Of a stretch of 64,000 bases of DNA, positions 52,068-62,310 are shown in pieces. Position numbers and translations under genes: made by a program. The DNA comes from Luidia sarsii (taxonomy: Eukaryota > Echinodermata > Asteroidea > Paxillosida > Luidiidae), in the NCBI GenBank assembly GCA_949987565.1, contig OX465103.1, forward strand, positions 13,746,774-13,810,773. The letters are read 5' to 3'. Numbering within the stretch: position 1 is the first letter of the stretch; every line of letters starts with the position of its first letter. Below the pieces are notes generated by a model, which searched no databases, was not told the origin of the DNA, and saw only the letters and a program-made list of their open reading frames with translations.

Positions 52068-52125
52068 CTTGCCCGCCCACCCGCCTGCCTGCCTGCTTGC
52101 CTGCCTGCCTGCCTGGCCGCCCACC
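51393..52125. repeat. CCTG/CCGC tetranucleotide tract, ~0.73 kb
   Basis: Pure CCTG runs alternate with CCGCC, CCACC and CCTCTCT interruptions in a higher-order pattern. A block reading CCTGCCCGCCCGCCCAACCG recurs about four times (51500, 51665, 51805, 51880), and CTCCCTCTCTG recurs beside it. It is open in several frames on both strands (poly LPAC and AGRQ); these are repeat by-products. Confidence 0.95.
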
Positions 52126-52375
52126 AGCCTAACTGCCTGGCCACACGCCAGCCTAATTGTATCTGTCTGCATGGCTACCACCTTTTAGCTTTGAAGCTAC
52201 TGTACAGTACCTTGAAGGCTACTTCTTGACCTGTGTTTGTAAAAAAGCAAAATGATTCATGGAAGTTGATGTGCTCAGAGCCTATATTGTTTTACATTAA
52301 ATTCCCTTCACACATCTTTAATGATTTGATTTAAGGAGACAATGGTGACAAAGCTGTACATTATAGGCAACCGCT

Positions 52376-52512
52376 AAGCATTTCGATCCGAGCAGGACCT
52401 TTCTCAAAGACAGGATTTCTGCAAGGATCAAAACGTCAGGCCCTCTCATTGTTTTTTTTTATGTTTGCACTTTGGTCGTACAAATCAGCATGCAGTTTGT
52501 GACAGCGTTGTT
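52376..52512. repeat. Family-A foldback, compact copy
   Basis: CATTTCGATCCGAGCAGGAC, CTTTCTCAAAGACAGG, GCAAGGATCAAAACGTCAGG and a TTTGCACTTTGGTC tail with CAGTTTGTGACA. Both arms are present without the long middle. Confidence 0.75.
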
Positions 52513-52987
52513 TCGCATACCGTAGATGAAAAAGCTGTGTCAGTGACCAATGCAAACCAGACACTTCAATATGAAGCTTCTCATTCTCTGATTGAACTGC
52601 GGGAAAACTGTCGACTCTATCGGTCGGGAGAATCTGCGGGGAAATTGGAACTTGAGTCGGGCTTTGAGTCATCGGGCCCCGGTGCTACTTTGTGACACGC
52701 ACCGCACATGCTCGTTAACCCAAGGTGGGGCTCGAGAAGTTTGAGAAACGGCAAGGAACAGCCATTTCCTGTCTTTAATTGAGGTTGCATGGCCATGGAC
52801 TCTTGGTGCAGAGTGCAGATGTTCTCAGCCACACGCTGTGTGTACTTTCTGTGTGTACACGTATGTCTTAATGTTCCCAAGTGGGGATGACAGCCTCGAG
52901 TGCTACGTTAAAGCCCCGCAAGCTGATACATTCTTGAATGGACTTTTTCAACTCTTCCTAATAACCCCCAAGAGGGCCTTTCGCGGG

Positions 52988-53110
52988 TGATTTGCGGTGA
53001 CACCACGTGATGGTATCTCTGTTTGTGAGTATGTGGGGTTTTGAAGACAACTCTTTACTGTTGTTTTTGAATTGTATTCTCTGTCCGTCATCAGGAGTCA
53101 CCTGACAGTA
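52988..53110. repeat. Relative of the GGTTTGCGGTGACACC element
   Basis: TTTGCGGTGACACCACGTGA at the left and, near the right, CCGTCATCAGGAGTCACCTG, which is the inverse of the CTCCTGATGACGG hairpin arm at 38946. The terminal inverted repeat is incomplete. Confidence 0.55.
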
Positions 53111-53244
53111 GACAGAGTTTATTAACCACACACGCACACAGATATTCTCAGATGGTTTCGCCTCAAACCACCTTTGACTTGCTACCTCTACCATGAACCA
53201 AAATCTCACTAGGGCATTGTCATTCAGAAGATCTCAGATGTTGT

Positions 53245-53800
53245 GAAGAACCTTGGAGGTAGCCTTACATTTTTCCACTTGACTGTCTGCTAACTCTCTA
53301 GCTTGCATGAATGTAGTCTTGATTTTTCAGAGTCTTCCATTTATTGCCCTTGGGAAAGATTTTGGGCTTGCCCACGCTAAGGCAATTACTTAGAAAATGT
53401 TCTGTGAGTGTTTTACAGGACCTTGGGCATATCATAAATCTTTTTCACTTGGTTGTATATGTAGTAGTGGTCCAAAACCCCTCACTTACACGGATACATG
53501 TCCTGAATTTTTAGGGGTTGTCTGTCTGGAACGTTCTCAGGGCTTTTCAAGGACCTGAGACATACCTTAAGTCTTTCCACTTGATGCCAAGTCGCTGATA
53601 CACTGCCTAGCTCACATGGATGTGTCCTGAATGTTCAGGGTCTTCCGTTTGTTGCCTCGGGAGGCTCTCGGAGCTTTTCAAGTTGCTTGGGTGGTCCTCA
53701 AGTCTTGCCACCCGATGCCAAGTCTCCGATACGCCGTCTGGCTCACATGCATGTGTCCTGAATTTTCAGGGTCTTCCGTTTGTTGCCCTTGGGGAAGAGT
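53245..53800 (-). repeat. Tandem ~130-bp units overlapping the 3' end of the LRR gene
   Basis: Four diverged units whose common word (TCAGGGTCTTCCGTTTGTTG or a variant, with GTCCTGAA before it) starts at about 53321, 53505, 53629 and 53760. The rightmost unit holds the last 14 or so codons and the stop of the LRR gene. The next unit still reads, on the - strand, GNKRKTLNIQDTSM plus TGA, against GNKRKTLKIQDTCM plus TGA in the gene. The leftmost reads PKIFPKGNKWKTLKNQD, against PELFPKGNKRKTLKIQD. In that unit a change makes AATAAA on the - strand (53340-53345). Confidence 0.88.
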
Positions 53801-56800
53801 TCGGGCTCGCCGGGCATGAAGTCCCTGTTGGGCCCCTCGCCCAGATGCAGGCTCTGCCTGGACTCCATGGGGTTCATGTACATCTGGCGCTCGGGGTAGC
53901 CCTGCAGGTCCATCAGCATGATGTCGTCAGAGTTTCGATAGAAGGAGGAGGGCTGGACGGGATTGCGCGTGCTCTTGCGCATGATGTGCGCCATGGAGCC
54001 GGCCCGGGTCCGTTTGCGGTCGCCGCTCCGCGACACGAAGGGCTCCTGGAACTCCTCCTTGCTCTCCCGGTGCTCCTTGAGCTTCTGGTAGCCGTAGCCG
54101 ACGAGGAAAAGGAGAACCAGGACGGCCAGGCAGCTCCCGCCGATGCTGACCAGCTGCATGTTGAAGATGGAGTTGGTGCGCTGGCCTGCCTGCTGCGTCT
54201 CGGCCCAGATGCAGTTGGCCTCGTCCACGCCGCTCTCGCCGCCCTGGTTGAAGGCCACCACGCAGATGCGGTAGGAGACATCCGTGGCCAGCCCCTCCAT
54301 GGTGTAGCTGAGCACGGTCGGGTGGATGGGCACGCTGGTGATGACGGTCCGCTCCCCCACCACGCTGTACAGCACCCGGTAGCCCTGCACATTCTCCAGG
54401 TCCGTGGCCGTCCAGGTCAGGGTGATGTAGTCCTTGTTAGAGGCCGTGACGGTCACCTCCCGGGGCAAGTCCGGCTTGCGGTACTGGCAGATGTGGCCGC
54501 TGTAGCTCTTCCGGCAATGGCAGCTGATGACGGTTTCGTCGTCATCGCTCGTTGTGGCGCCGCTGTCCGTCTCGCTGCACTGGCCCTCGTTCAAGCAAGG
54601 ATTGGGCATGCATGAGGTCAGGGTGCCGTTGTTGTCGTCAGCATCGCTGTCGTGCTCCGGCCCAGTCTCGGGCAGGGACCCGTGGTGCGTTGTCCGCCCG
54701 CTGGGGCTCTGGGTGGAGTGGGCCGTGGTCGGCTGCACTGGAGCCACTGTCTGGCCGGGGACACTGGGCTTCGGCATCGTAGGAGGCCTCCCCTGCCCCG
54801 TCCCGCCCGATCCAGGTCTGCCCGTCGGACCCGTCGCCACCACGTCGATGTGGTAGACGATGGAGTCGGCCCCGACCGTGTTGGTGGACTTGCACCGGTA
54901 GGAGCCGGCCTCCTCAAGCTGGATGTTGTAGAGGATGAGCGTGCCGTAGTGGTTGGCCAGAGCCCGCTGGGTCTGGTTCATGAGCGGCGGGAAGGAAGGG
55001 GCGTCCACCTCGTGCTGGTCGGGGAAGACCCAGGTCAGCGTGGCCACGGCCGTCGGGATGATGTGGCAGTGGAGGTAGACGTTCTCCCCGACGACCTTGG
55101 TCAGGTTGGCCACCTTGGGCTCGGTGGAGATCTTGGGGAAGATGCACTTGAAGGGGTTGTCCCGGCCACCGATCATGTCGATCAAGCGCCGGTTGTTGTA
55201 GGCCTCGGGGGCGTAGCAGTAGACCTCGTTGGCCCGCTCCACGGTGCGCCAGTGCAGCTGGAACCACTTGGCGAAGCCGACCAGGTGGCAGTCGCAGCTG
55301 AGGTAGTTGCTGACCACCGTCAGCCGGTCCAGGTTGTTCATGGCCCGCACGGCACCCTCCTCAATGGTTTGGATCTGGTTGTGGTCCAGCGTGACCAGCC
55401 GGAGCTGGGCGCCCCAGGAGAAGATCCCGTCGGGGATGACGGGGATGTGGTTGTAGTCCAGGCGCAGCTCCTGCAGCCTGGGCATGTTGGAGAAGGCGCC
55501 CGCCTCCAGCTGCGTGATGTCGTTGTTCTGCAGGTGCAGCGTGGTCAGCGAGTTGAAGTCGGCGTTGCGGAAGGGCTCGCGGTTCATGGCCTTGAGCTGG
55601 TTGCCAGAGAGGTCCAGTGTGGTCAGCGTCCACAGGTGGCTGAAGGAGCTCGGCTGCAGGCTGGCGATGCTGTTCTTGGGCAGCTCCAGGATCTGGACCC
55701 GGGTGAGGTCCCTGAAGAACTCGGGGTCGACCGTCGGGAGCTGGCTGTCCGACATCCGGAGCGACTGCAGGCCGGAGAGTCCACCGAACAAGCCCTGGGG
55801 GAAACTCTGGACGTGGCTGATGGTCAGCGACTCCAGGTTGTGTAGCCCGTAGAGGAGGCCGTACGGAAGAGTCCCTATGTCGGGGTTGGCGGACAAGTCC
55901 AGCGTCCTCAGGTTGTAGAGTCCCTGGAAGAGAGTGGCCGGGGGGCTGTGCAGGCTGTTGGCGTTCAGCTTGAGGTTCTCCAGGTTGTGCAGCCCGTGAA
56001 AGGTCTCCCGACTCAGGGCGGTCAGCTGGTTCTCAGAGAGGTCGATGGTCTTGATGGCGTACATTGCATTGAAGACACCGCGGTGCATGCTCTGGAGCAG
56101 GTTCTTGTTTAGGGACAGCTTCTCCAGGAAGTTGAGGCTGGTGAAGACCTGGGTGGGGAGCGAGGAGATCCGGTTCCCGTTCAGGTGAAGGTTGACCAGC
56201 TGCGGCGTCTGGAAGAAGGACCCCATCTGGACCGGCCCGATCTGGTTGTCCTCCAGGTTCAGGAACTGGAGGCTGGGCAGTCCCCACAGCGAGTTGGAGT
56301 AGACGCCCTCGAGTGCGTTGCTGGAGAGGTCCAGAGTAGCCAGTCTGGTCAGGTTGTTGATGGCGCTGGAGATGTGGGACAGCTTGTTGTTGGACAGGAT
56401 CATGTACTTCAGCCGGCGGGGCCCCTTGAAGGCCACCGGCGAGATGTAGGCAATCTCGTTCCAGCCCGCGTTGAAGAAGGACAGCTGTTTGTTCCCGCGC
56501 AGATCCTCGTAGAAGATGCCGTTGAGCCGGTTGTTGGCCACGTCCAGGTACATCAGGTCGTACAGGTAGTCCACATTGTCGGTGATGTTCAGGATGCTGT
56601 TGTGGCTGAGCAGCAGGGCCTGGGTGTCGCGCGGGATGTTGGAGGGAATGTCGTACATGTTCCGGTAGCGGCAGTCCACCTGCTTGTAGGTGCCCGGCCC
56701 CAGAGCGTAGGTAAGCTCCGGCGTGGACAGCTTGGAGCAGATGCAGGGGCAGTAGCGCCGGTAGGGCCACGTCTGGGCGGCCGCCAATGGGGCCAGGCAG

Positions 56801-56850
56801 AGGAGCATCCACAGTCCAAGGTACAGTCTGAAGTCGTTGAGGCAAGCCAT
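53743..56850 (-). CDS. LRR-Ig-EGF-FN3 single-pass membrane protein, 1035 residues
   Basis: Cell-surface protein of the adhesion/receptor type, related in layout to vasorin and LRRN proteins; function unknown. Start chosen at 56850 (accgaccATGG), the first ATG followed by a signal peptide (LYLGLWMLLCLAPLAAAQ); an in-frame ATG at 56946 would put 32 hydrophilic residues before it. Order: Cys-rich LRR cap (34-62), about 17-18 leucine-rich repeats (75-510), LRR C-cap (CDCHLVGF, 519-569), Ig domain (577-672; CHI...YRCKS), Pro/Thr/Ser-rich stalk (673-740), EGF-like domain (747-790; CMPNPCLNEGQC), FN3 domain (794-887; LTWTATDLENVQGYRVLY), transmembrane helix (898-920), and a 115-residue cytoplasmic tail with basic KRTRAG and Tyr-rich YPERQMYMNP. 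Coding is unspliced. GC-rich with strong C/G third positions, as in the other genes here. Downstream tandem units duplicate its 3' end. Confidence 0.93.
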   Translation of the reverse strand: MACLNDFRLYLGLWMLLCLAPLAAAQTWPYRRYCPCICSKLSTPELTYALGPGTYKQVDCRYRNMYDIPSNIPRDTQALLLSHNSILNITDNVDYLYDLMYLDVANNRLNGIFYEDLRGNKQLSFFNAGWNEIAYISPVAFKGPRRLKYMILSNNKLSHISSAINNLTRLATLDLSSNALEGVYSNSLWGLPSLQFLNLEDNQIGPVQMGSFFQTPQLVNLHLNGNRISSLPTQVFTSLNFLEKLSLNKNLLQSMHRGVFNAMYAIKTIDLSENQLTALSRETFHGLHNLENLKLNANSLHSPPATLFQGLYNLRTLDLSANPDIGTLPYGLLYGLHNLESLTISHVQSFPQGLFGGLSGLQSLRMSDSQLPTVDPEFFRDLTRVQILELPKNSIASLQPSSFSHLWTLTTLDLSGNQLKAMNREPFRNADFNSLTTLHLQNNDITQLEAGAFSNMPRLQELRLDYNHIPVIPDGIFSWGAQLRLVTLDHNQIQTIEEGAVRAMNNLDRLTVVSNYLSCDCHLVGFAKWFQLHWRTVERANEVYCYAPEAYNNRRLIDMIGGRDNPFKCIFPKISTEPKVANLTKVVGENVYLHCHIIPTAVATLTWVFPDQHEVDAPSFPPLMNQTQRALANHYGTLILYNIQLEEAGSYRCKSTNTVGADSIVYHIDVVATGPTGRPGSGGTGQGRPPTMPKPSVPGQTVAPVQPTTAHSTQSPSGRTTHHGSLPETGPEHDSDADDNNGTLTSCMPNPCLNEGQCSETDSGATTSDDDETVISCHCRKSYSGHICQYRKPDLPREVTVTASNKDYITLTWTATDLENVQGYRVLYSVVGERTVITSVPIHPTVLSYTMEGLATDVSYRICVVAFNQGGESGVDEANCIWAETQQAGQRTNSIFNMQLVSIGGSCLAVLVLLFLVGYGYQKLKEHRESKEEFQEPFVSRSGDRKRTRAGSMAHIMRKSTRNPVQPSSFYRNSDDIMLMDLQGYPERQMYMNPMESRQSLHLGEGPNRDFMPGEPELFPKGNKRKTLKIQDTCM

Positions 56851-57040
56851 GGTCGGTCCGCCCGTGCAGTGGTTCCCGGTGGATAGCCGGCCTTGTGTCA
56901 CCGTTATAGAGGTTTCCTGGTCTGCATGTGCGCACGTATATATCACCAGGGTATCACGGGTTGGCTGGGCATGTCTTATGAGTCATCTGTTGCAGTGTAG
57001 CAGATGTGAAGTTTTCAGTGCTGAACATGTTCATCTTGAC
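56851..57040 (-). other. Probable 5' UTR of the LRR gene, with an acceptor at its edge
   Basis: On the - strand a strong acceptor (cttcttatttttgcag) ends at 57041. It would start an exon running into the ATG at 56850, implying a non-coding first exon further right. This leader would contain upstream ATGs (MNMFSTENF then a stop). A nearer acceptor-like cacatgcag ends at 56922. cDNA is needed to choose. Confidence 0.45.
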
Positions 57041-58069
57041 CTGCAAAAATAAGAAGAAAAACATATGTAAATCTTGTATGCTTAAGTGCCCTCTTCCCCA
57101 AAGTCAACTAGTTCTTATACTATTTGGACAGTCAAATCTACTCTACGTTATGCAGCTTCAGCTGTGCTCCCAGAATCCACTAGTGTTTGCACTGTACCCT
57201 GAGTCCCAACAGTCAACTTCATGTAGCTATAGCACTATACTCAGTGTCAACTAGTTGTATCACTGTACGGTACCTACTAGAAGCAGCTACTGTAGCCATA
57301 TTACTGTACCCAGATTCAACTAGCTTTAGCAATGAGCCCAGAGTTCGACTAGGTATAGTACTATATTCAGTGTCAATCAGCTGTACCGTAGCACTGTCCT
57401 CAGTGTACTCAATTTACCCATAGTTGGCTAGCCATACCACTATGCCAAAAGTGAACTTGGTTAATAAGCAGTCCAGCCATTGGAGCTAGCATTAACACCA
57501 AACGCAAAATTCATAGCTGGCACCATACCCACAGTCAATAAGCTTTAGGTTCCTGACAATGCACTCATCTCAATGCAATCCTTCATGGGTGTATATGTAC
57601 CACTCTGTAGCAGTCAGCCTCACACATACTCTCAGGTTTTCACCCAACTCGCACTCCACTGACAAAAGCTGCTCTGCTAAGCAGCTGCGACAACCATCTT
57701 CAAAGGGATGCCAACTTTGGAGCACCATCGTGTGCCAAAGACTGGTTTGCGATTGACATCCAGGTGTAACGGCCGCCGTTTGTCAATAAGAGTACATGTA
57801 ACATCAGCATGAGCCAGCGCTTCCATCTCTGACCCTACCTGATGCCCGAACTGTCCCCGGCGTTATCATAGATAAACATAAGAAGCTGGCTGATCCCCTG
57901 GATCTCCCAGTATCGATGCCATCTCCCATAGGAAAACCAACAACTGGGTTTAGCGGTGAGAAGGAAAGCAGTAATCCAGGGCTAAGACAGGGCAGAGCCA
58001 CTCAGGAAATTTGGTAAACCCTCTGCCTCGCCTGGACCGTCTTGGTTCCACTGTCAGCGACAAGGTTGG

Positions 58070-58894
58070 CCCCCTCAATCTCTATCTCACTCTGTCTCTC
58101 TCTCCTCCCTCTCTCTCTCCCCCTCTCCTCTATCTCACTCTGTCTCTCTCTCCTCCCTCTCTCTCTCTCCCTCTCATCTATCTCACTCTGTCTCTCTCCT
58201 CCCTCTCTCTCCCTCTCTCCTCTATCTCACTCTGTCTCTCTCCTCCCTCTCTCTCCCCCTCTCCTCTATCTCACTCTGTCTCTCTCCTCCCTCTCTCTCC
58301 CCCTCTCCTCTATCTCACTCTGTCTCTCTCCTCCCTCTCTCTCCCCCTCTCCTCTATCTCACTCTGTCTCTCTCCTCCCTCTCTCTCCCCTCTCCTCTAT
58401 CTCACTCTGTCTCTCTCTCCTCCCTCTCTCTCCCCCTCTCCTCTATATCTGTCTCTCTCTCTCCCTCTCTCTCCCCTCTCCTCTATCTCACCCTGTCTCT
58501 CCTCCCTCCCTCCCTTCTCCTCTATCTCACTCTGTCTCTCTCTCCTCCCTCTCTCTCCCCCTCTCCTCTATCTCCGTCTCTCTCTCCCCCTCTCGCTCCC
58601 CTCTCCTCTATCTCACTCTGTCTCTCTCATCCCTCTCTCTCCCTCTCCTCTCTCTCAATCTCTTCCTCTCCCCACCCTCTCTCACTCTCTCTCTCCACCC
58701 CTCTCTCTCCTCTGTCTCTCTCTTCTCTGTCTCTCTTTCTCTCTCCTCTGTCTCTCTCTGTCTCTCTCGACCCCTCTCTCTCCTCTGTCTCTCTCTTCTC
58801 TGTCTCTCTTTCTCTCTCCTCTGTCTGTCTGTCTCTCTCTCTTTCTTTCTCTATCTCTCTCTCTTTCTCTCTCTCCATCTCTCTCTCTTTCTTT

Positions 58895-58954
<60 letters not shown>

Positions 58955-59005
58955 TTCTCTCTCCACCTCTCTCTTTCTCTCTCCACCCCTCTCTCTCTCT
59001 CCACG
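58070..59005. repeat. CT-rich minisatellite and microsatellite
   Basis: 58070-58640: about twelve units of ~47 bp, TCTATCTCACTCTGTCTCTC, TCCTCCCTCTCTCTCCCCCT. 58640-59005: CTCT runs with TTTCTCT, TCTGTCTCTCTTTCTCTC and CACCC variants. Nearly pure pyrimidine on + and so a mirror of the polypurine tract in AMDHD1. Confidence 0.92.
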
Positions 59006-59974
59006 ACCAGCCAGATTTAACTGGCATAAATGAGGGTCAGTTCCATGGAGCTTTTCTAAACACCAAATCGTGCTTACCAGTAATCCCCCCTAAAAATAAT
59101 CTTCGCTGTATAAAAGTCAGGTCACCAGCCAAATCTATTGTGTGACAAGCAAAACTGGTACGATATCGAAGCATTACATATCTCCTGGATAATATGAATA
59201 TACATGTATATAAATTCCTGTTTAGCCAAGTTATGGAAAGATACCGGGTAGCCACGTTAGTTTAAATGATAAATTTTGACAACTAGGACAGCACTCACAG
59301 ACTAAGTGGGGAAGAGTGCTTACGTTGGGAAGAGTGCGTTTTTGTAGCTAACATCTGACCATCACTCAAATTTGGAATTGCGATTCAAAAATCGACACTG
59401 GAATCGTTCTTTTCCCCCGCCTTGTGTGAACGCACCTTATGCGTGACATTTTATCCAGCCATACACGGCAAAATGAACATTCCACTGGTGTATGCAAAGG
59501 TAGAGCTACGTTCCGGAATGTTGTAGAAAGTTACCACATAGCTCCAGAAGGAGAATGCCCAATGGGAGCCCAGCTTTCAAGTCCGCAAAACAAACAAGCA
59601 TCACCTCTCCCCGAGCTCTGATCTGGGCTGACTCATAAGCGGTCATGTCGTTGACAAAATTTGGGGGTCTCCTTGGCAGCGCCGGTAATTGAAAGAGGAG
59701 GACAGATGGAGAGGTTGTGCCGTTAATTGTGTGTCAATGTTGAGCTCTGTTTGCACCTGTGTCGGCTATTAAAGCATTGATGGTCACATTGCTTGTGCTG
59801 TTATAGCGCCGTGGATGAATGGATTGATCTTGTGCAAGCCCCCTGTGCTTAGCGTAGTCATCTGCGTGAACCTGTGTGAACATGGAGATGAGATGGATCA
59901 TCAAATGCCTATTCTCCCTCCTATTCTTTGAACAGCAGAGAATTTCTCACTCTCTGCCACTCTGAGGAGTCTAA

Positions 59975-60451
59975 AGCCGCGTTTCCACTGGACTAAAATT
60001 TAACCGAGACGATGGTTAAATTTGACCGTCGTTCCCACTTGGACTTTTGAGTCAGTCAAATTTAGCCGAGACGATGGTTAAAGTAACCGAGCTGGCAATA
60101 TAACGGCTCATGAAGGTCAAGTGTCAGCCGGATACACAATGTACGTGTGTACATTTAGGCACACAACATGAAGCAGACGCTGTGCACAGTGAATCTACGT
60201 GTTACGTCATAGGCCGGATGTATTTTTTTACCGAGTCATATTTAACCGAGTGGTGCGTTTCCACTGGACTAATCGGCTTGGTTCAACTTACCTGGTCACT
60301 TTTACTGGGCAGAGGTTGCTCGGTAAAAGTAACCATTGGACTCTGTTAAAGTAACCGAGAGAAATTTGACTGGGTTGTTTCCACTGGACTTATTTTGGTC
60401 AAAGTAACCATTGTCTCGGTTACTTAAACCAAAATCCAGTGGAAACGCAGA
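59975..60451. mobile_element. Third copy of the AGCCGYGT MITE
   Basis: The left end AGCCGCGTTTCCACTGGACT (after TAA at 59972) pairs with the right end GTCCAGTGGAAACGC. The body has TTAACCGAGACGATGGTTAA twice and GTAACCGAGCTGGCAATATA, shared with 30807-31282. Similar length to the 474-bp copy at 22253. Confidence 0.8.
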
Positions 60452-61309
60452 TTTATTTAAGGTTTCCCCTTACATATACATGTATAGAGGGATAGAATTT
60501 AACTCTGGTTATCAATTCTAGATGTACAGTATTTTTCAGACACCTTGATAGGAGCCCCACCACTGATACTGTAGGTATGACACCTGCTGCCGATTTCAAG
60601 AAAAGTTGCGTAATTACACAAATTACAAATGTTGCGCAAGTCTTGCGCCACTCTTTTCAGCAATATTTAGAAAAGGCAGCAACATGTTGCATAAGTTATG
60701 CAACAAAATGTTGCGTGAAATCGGTGGCAGTGGCAGGACCTACACTGTACTGTAGCCCCCTGTTAGATATATAAGCACCCGGCCTGTTTGCCTTGTCCAT
60801 GTACTGACCATGTGAGTTGAGCCATTCGAGCAGCCTGGCAGTGGAGAGCTAACTCCTGATAAATACAGTAGTTGGTGGACACAGACTGCCTTGATTTGAA
60901 GGTCTGCTCAAACAAAAGCCGGAAATTGAATCCTGCTTTTGTGCCAGTGTCAGCGCCCCATTTAGCCATGTCAAGTCAAAGAGGCATTTGCCTCGAGCTG
61001 TTCTTAAAAGGGGTTTGGATCATGTAAGTCATCTTGGGCTGCAGTCCAGATTGAGAGAAGAAATGGCCAGACGAGAAGAAGCGTGACAGATCTGCTACCA
61101 GAGTGCAGTGAGAGTAAGCCTCAAGGAAGTAGGTTGATTGGGGTCGGGGATGCAGAGGATGTAGACAGAATTGTGGGGAGGAGGTTTTTTTTTTGGGGGG
61201 GGTCACAGTGTCCTTCCGTACTTGGCCAGGTGGAAGAGGAAATGAGGGAATAGAAAGAAGGAAAGGGGTGAATCACAGAGCCCTCTGTCAAGCAAAACAA
61301 CCGAATTGA

Positions 61310-62310
61310 GGTGACTGTCAAATTTTGACAGTTTGGGCGCTCCATACTTGTTGAAGCCACAGTCATCAAATCAGCACCAGTTCGACTTGATTGTTTTTGC
61401 ATTTGTGTGAATTTGTATCAGCTAAATTAGATTACTTCAATTGGGAGGGGGCTTTGGTAACAAGTCCTTCTCTGCTTAGGAAGTTTGTCAGCCTGTCAAT
61501 TTTGACAGCTTTGGCTCTCCATACCTGTTGATGCGACCCCCAGGTCAATTTGATCGGTGCACGTTTGTATTGTACATAGAGAGCCCACTTTAATCAGAGG
61601 TTGGCATTACTGCTTCCACTGTTGGTCTTGGCTATCAGTCTTGACAGCTTAGGCTCTCCATACCTTCTGATACCAGAGTCGCACGCCTTAAGCCAACTTG
61701 TCAGAGTGCATCTATAGCCAGAAGCCAGGTCTTTTTAAGCAGGGATTGCTAGCACAGTTTCCTCTACTTAAGGTCTCCAGCCAAGCAGCTTAGGCTTTCC
61801 ATTAGAGTTCATATGATGGCCATGAACCCTGCAGCTAAGGAACGGCATTGCTTTAGTGTGTATCACTGTTGTTGCCAGGGATTTTAAATGGGTTGTCAAA
61901 GGGGTTTCCTCTATCTCAGAAGGTAGCCATGCCTTATGATTTTGGCTCTCCATATCGAGTACAGCCGTCGATTTCACAAAACCCATTGATTATCAATTAG
62001 AAGACATTGATCGATGCACAGAAACCATACGGTGTATCCAAACTTGTCCATTGTAAGTTGAGTTATGATGCATTGTAGGGCTTTATGTCATTATGAAATC
62101 CACCCATATGTCTTCGAATTGATCGGAAGTTACAATCAATGGGTTGGGTGAAATCAACAGCTGTACTCGATTCAGCCCATCGATATGGAGAATGGAGAGC
62201 CAGTTTCCATTGCGGCTTGTCAGCACTGTCTCCGCTTCAAAAGGAGGATAGCCAGTGACAATGGCTGTCAGTTTTGACAGCTTGCACTCTCCATATCAAT
62301 AGACCAATTG
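61310..62310. repeat. Decayed tandem array (TTTTGACAGCTTNGGCTCTCCATA)
   Basis: The word recurs at about 61317, 61494, 61638, 61775, 61935 and 62264, spaced about 140-180 bases except where a foldback is inserted. Each is followed by ACTTGTTGA, ACCTGTTGATGC or ACCTTCTGATACC-type sequence. It looks like an old tandem duplication with strong divergence between units. Confidence 0.75.
61935..62205. repeat. Foldback inside the tandem array
   Basis: Arms GGCTCTCCATATCGAGTACA and, inverted, TGTACTCGATTCAGCC..GATATGGAGAATGGAGAGCC enclose GATTTCACAAAACCCATTGA and its inverse CAATGGGTTGGGTGAAATC. The centre has GTAAGTTGAGTTATGATGC. It belongs to the family at 285-470, 32790-32950 and 45985-46140. Confidence 0.7.

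Larger units (their letters stand above)
45890..53244. other. PUS7 sequence after exon 6 with no further exon found
   Basis: I looked for the next PUS7 segments (the animal protein continues with a conserved LNKCLxNFKLGNF-type stretch) and saw none. Besides listed repeats there are family B fragments (47348-47425, 47995-48090, 50598-50665), GGCTTTGGCTC-type words at 49800-49985, a C/G-rich stretch at 50270-50460 with G runs, and decayed SINE pieces. 46350-47010, 47440-47940, 48690-49180 and 50670-51390 hold nothing I can identify. Confidence 0.55.

Noticed and set aside
51231..52229. Open frames of 120-330 codons on both strands (poly LPAC, AGRQ)
   Set aside because: By-products of the CCTG tract; no sequence outside the repeat supports a gene.
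54652..56886. + strand and second - strand frames of 100-400 codons across the LRR gene
   Set aside because: Shadows of a GC-rich coding exon. The 1035-codon frame alone shows signal peptide, LRR, Ig, EGF, FN3 and transmembrane features.
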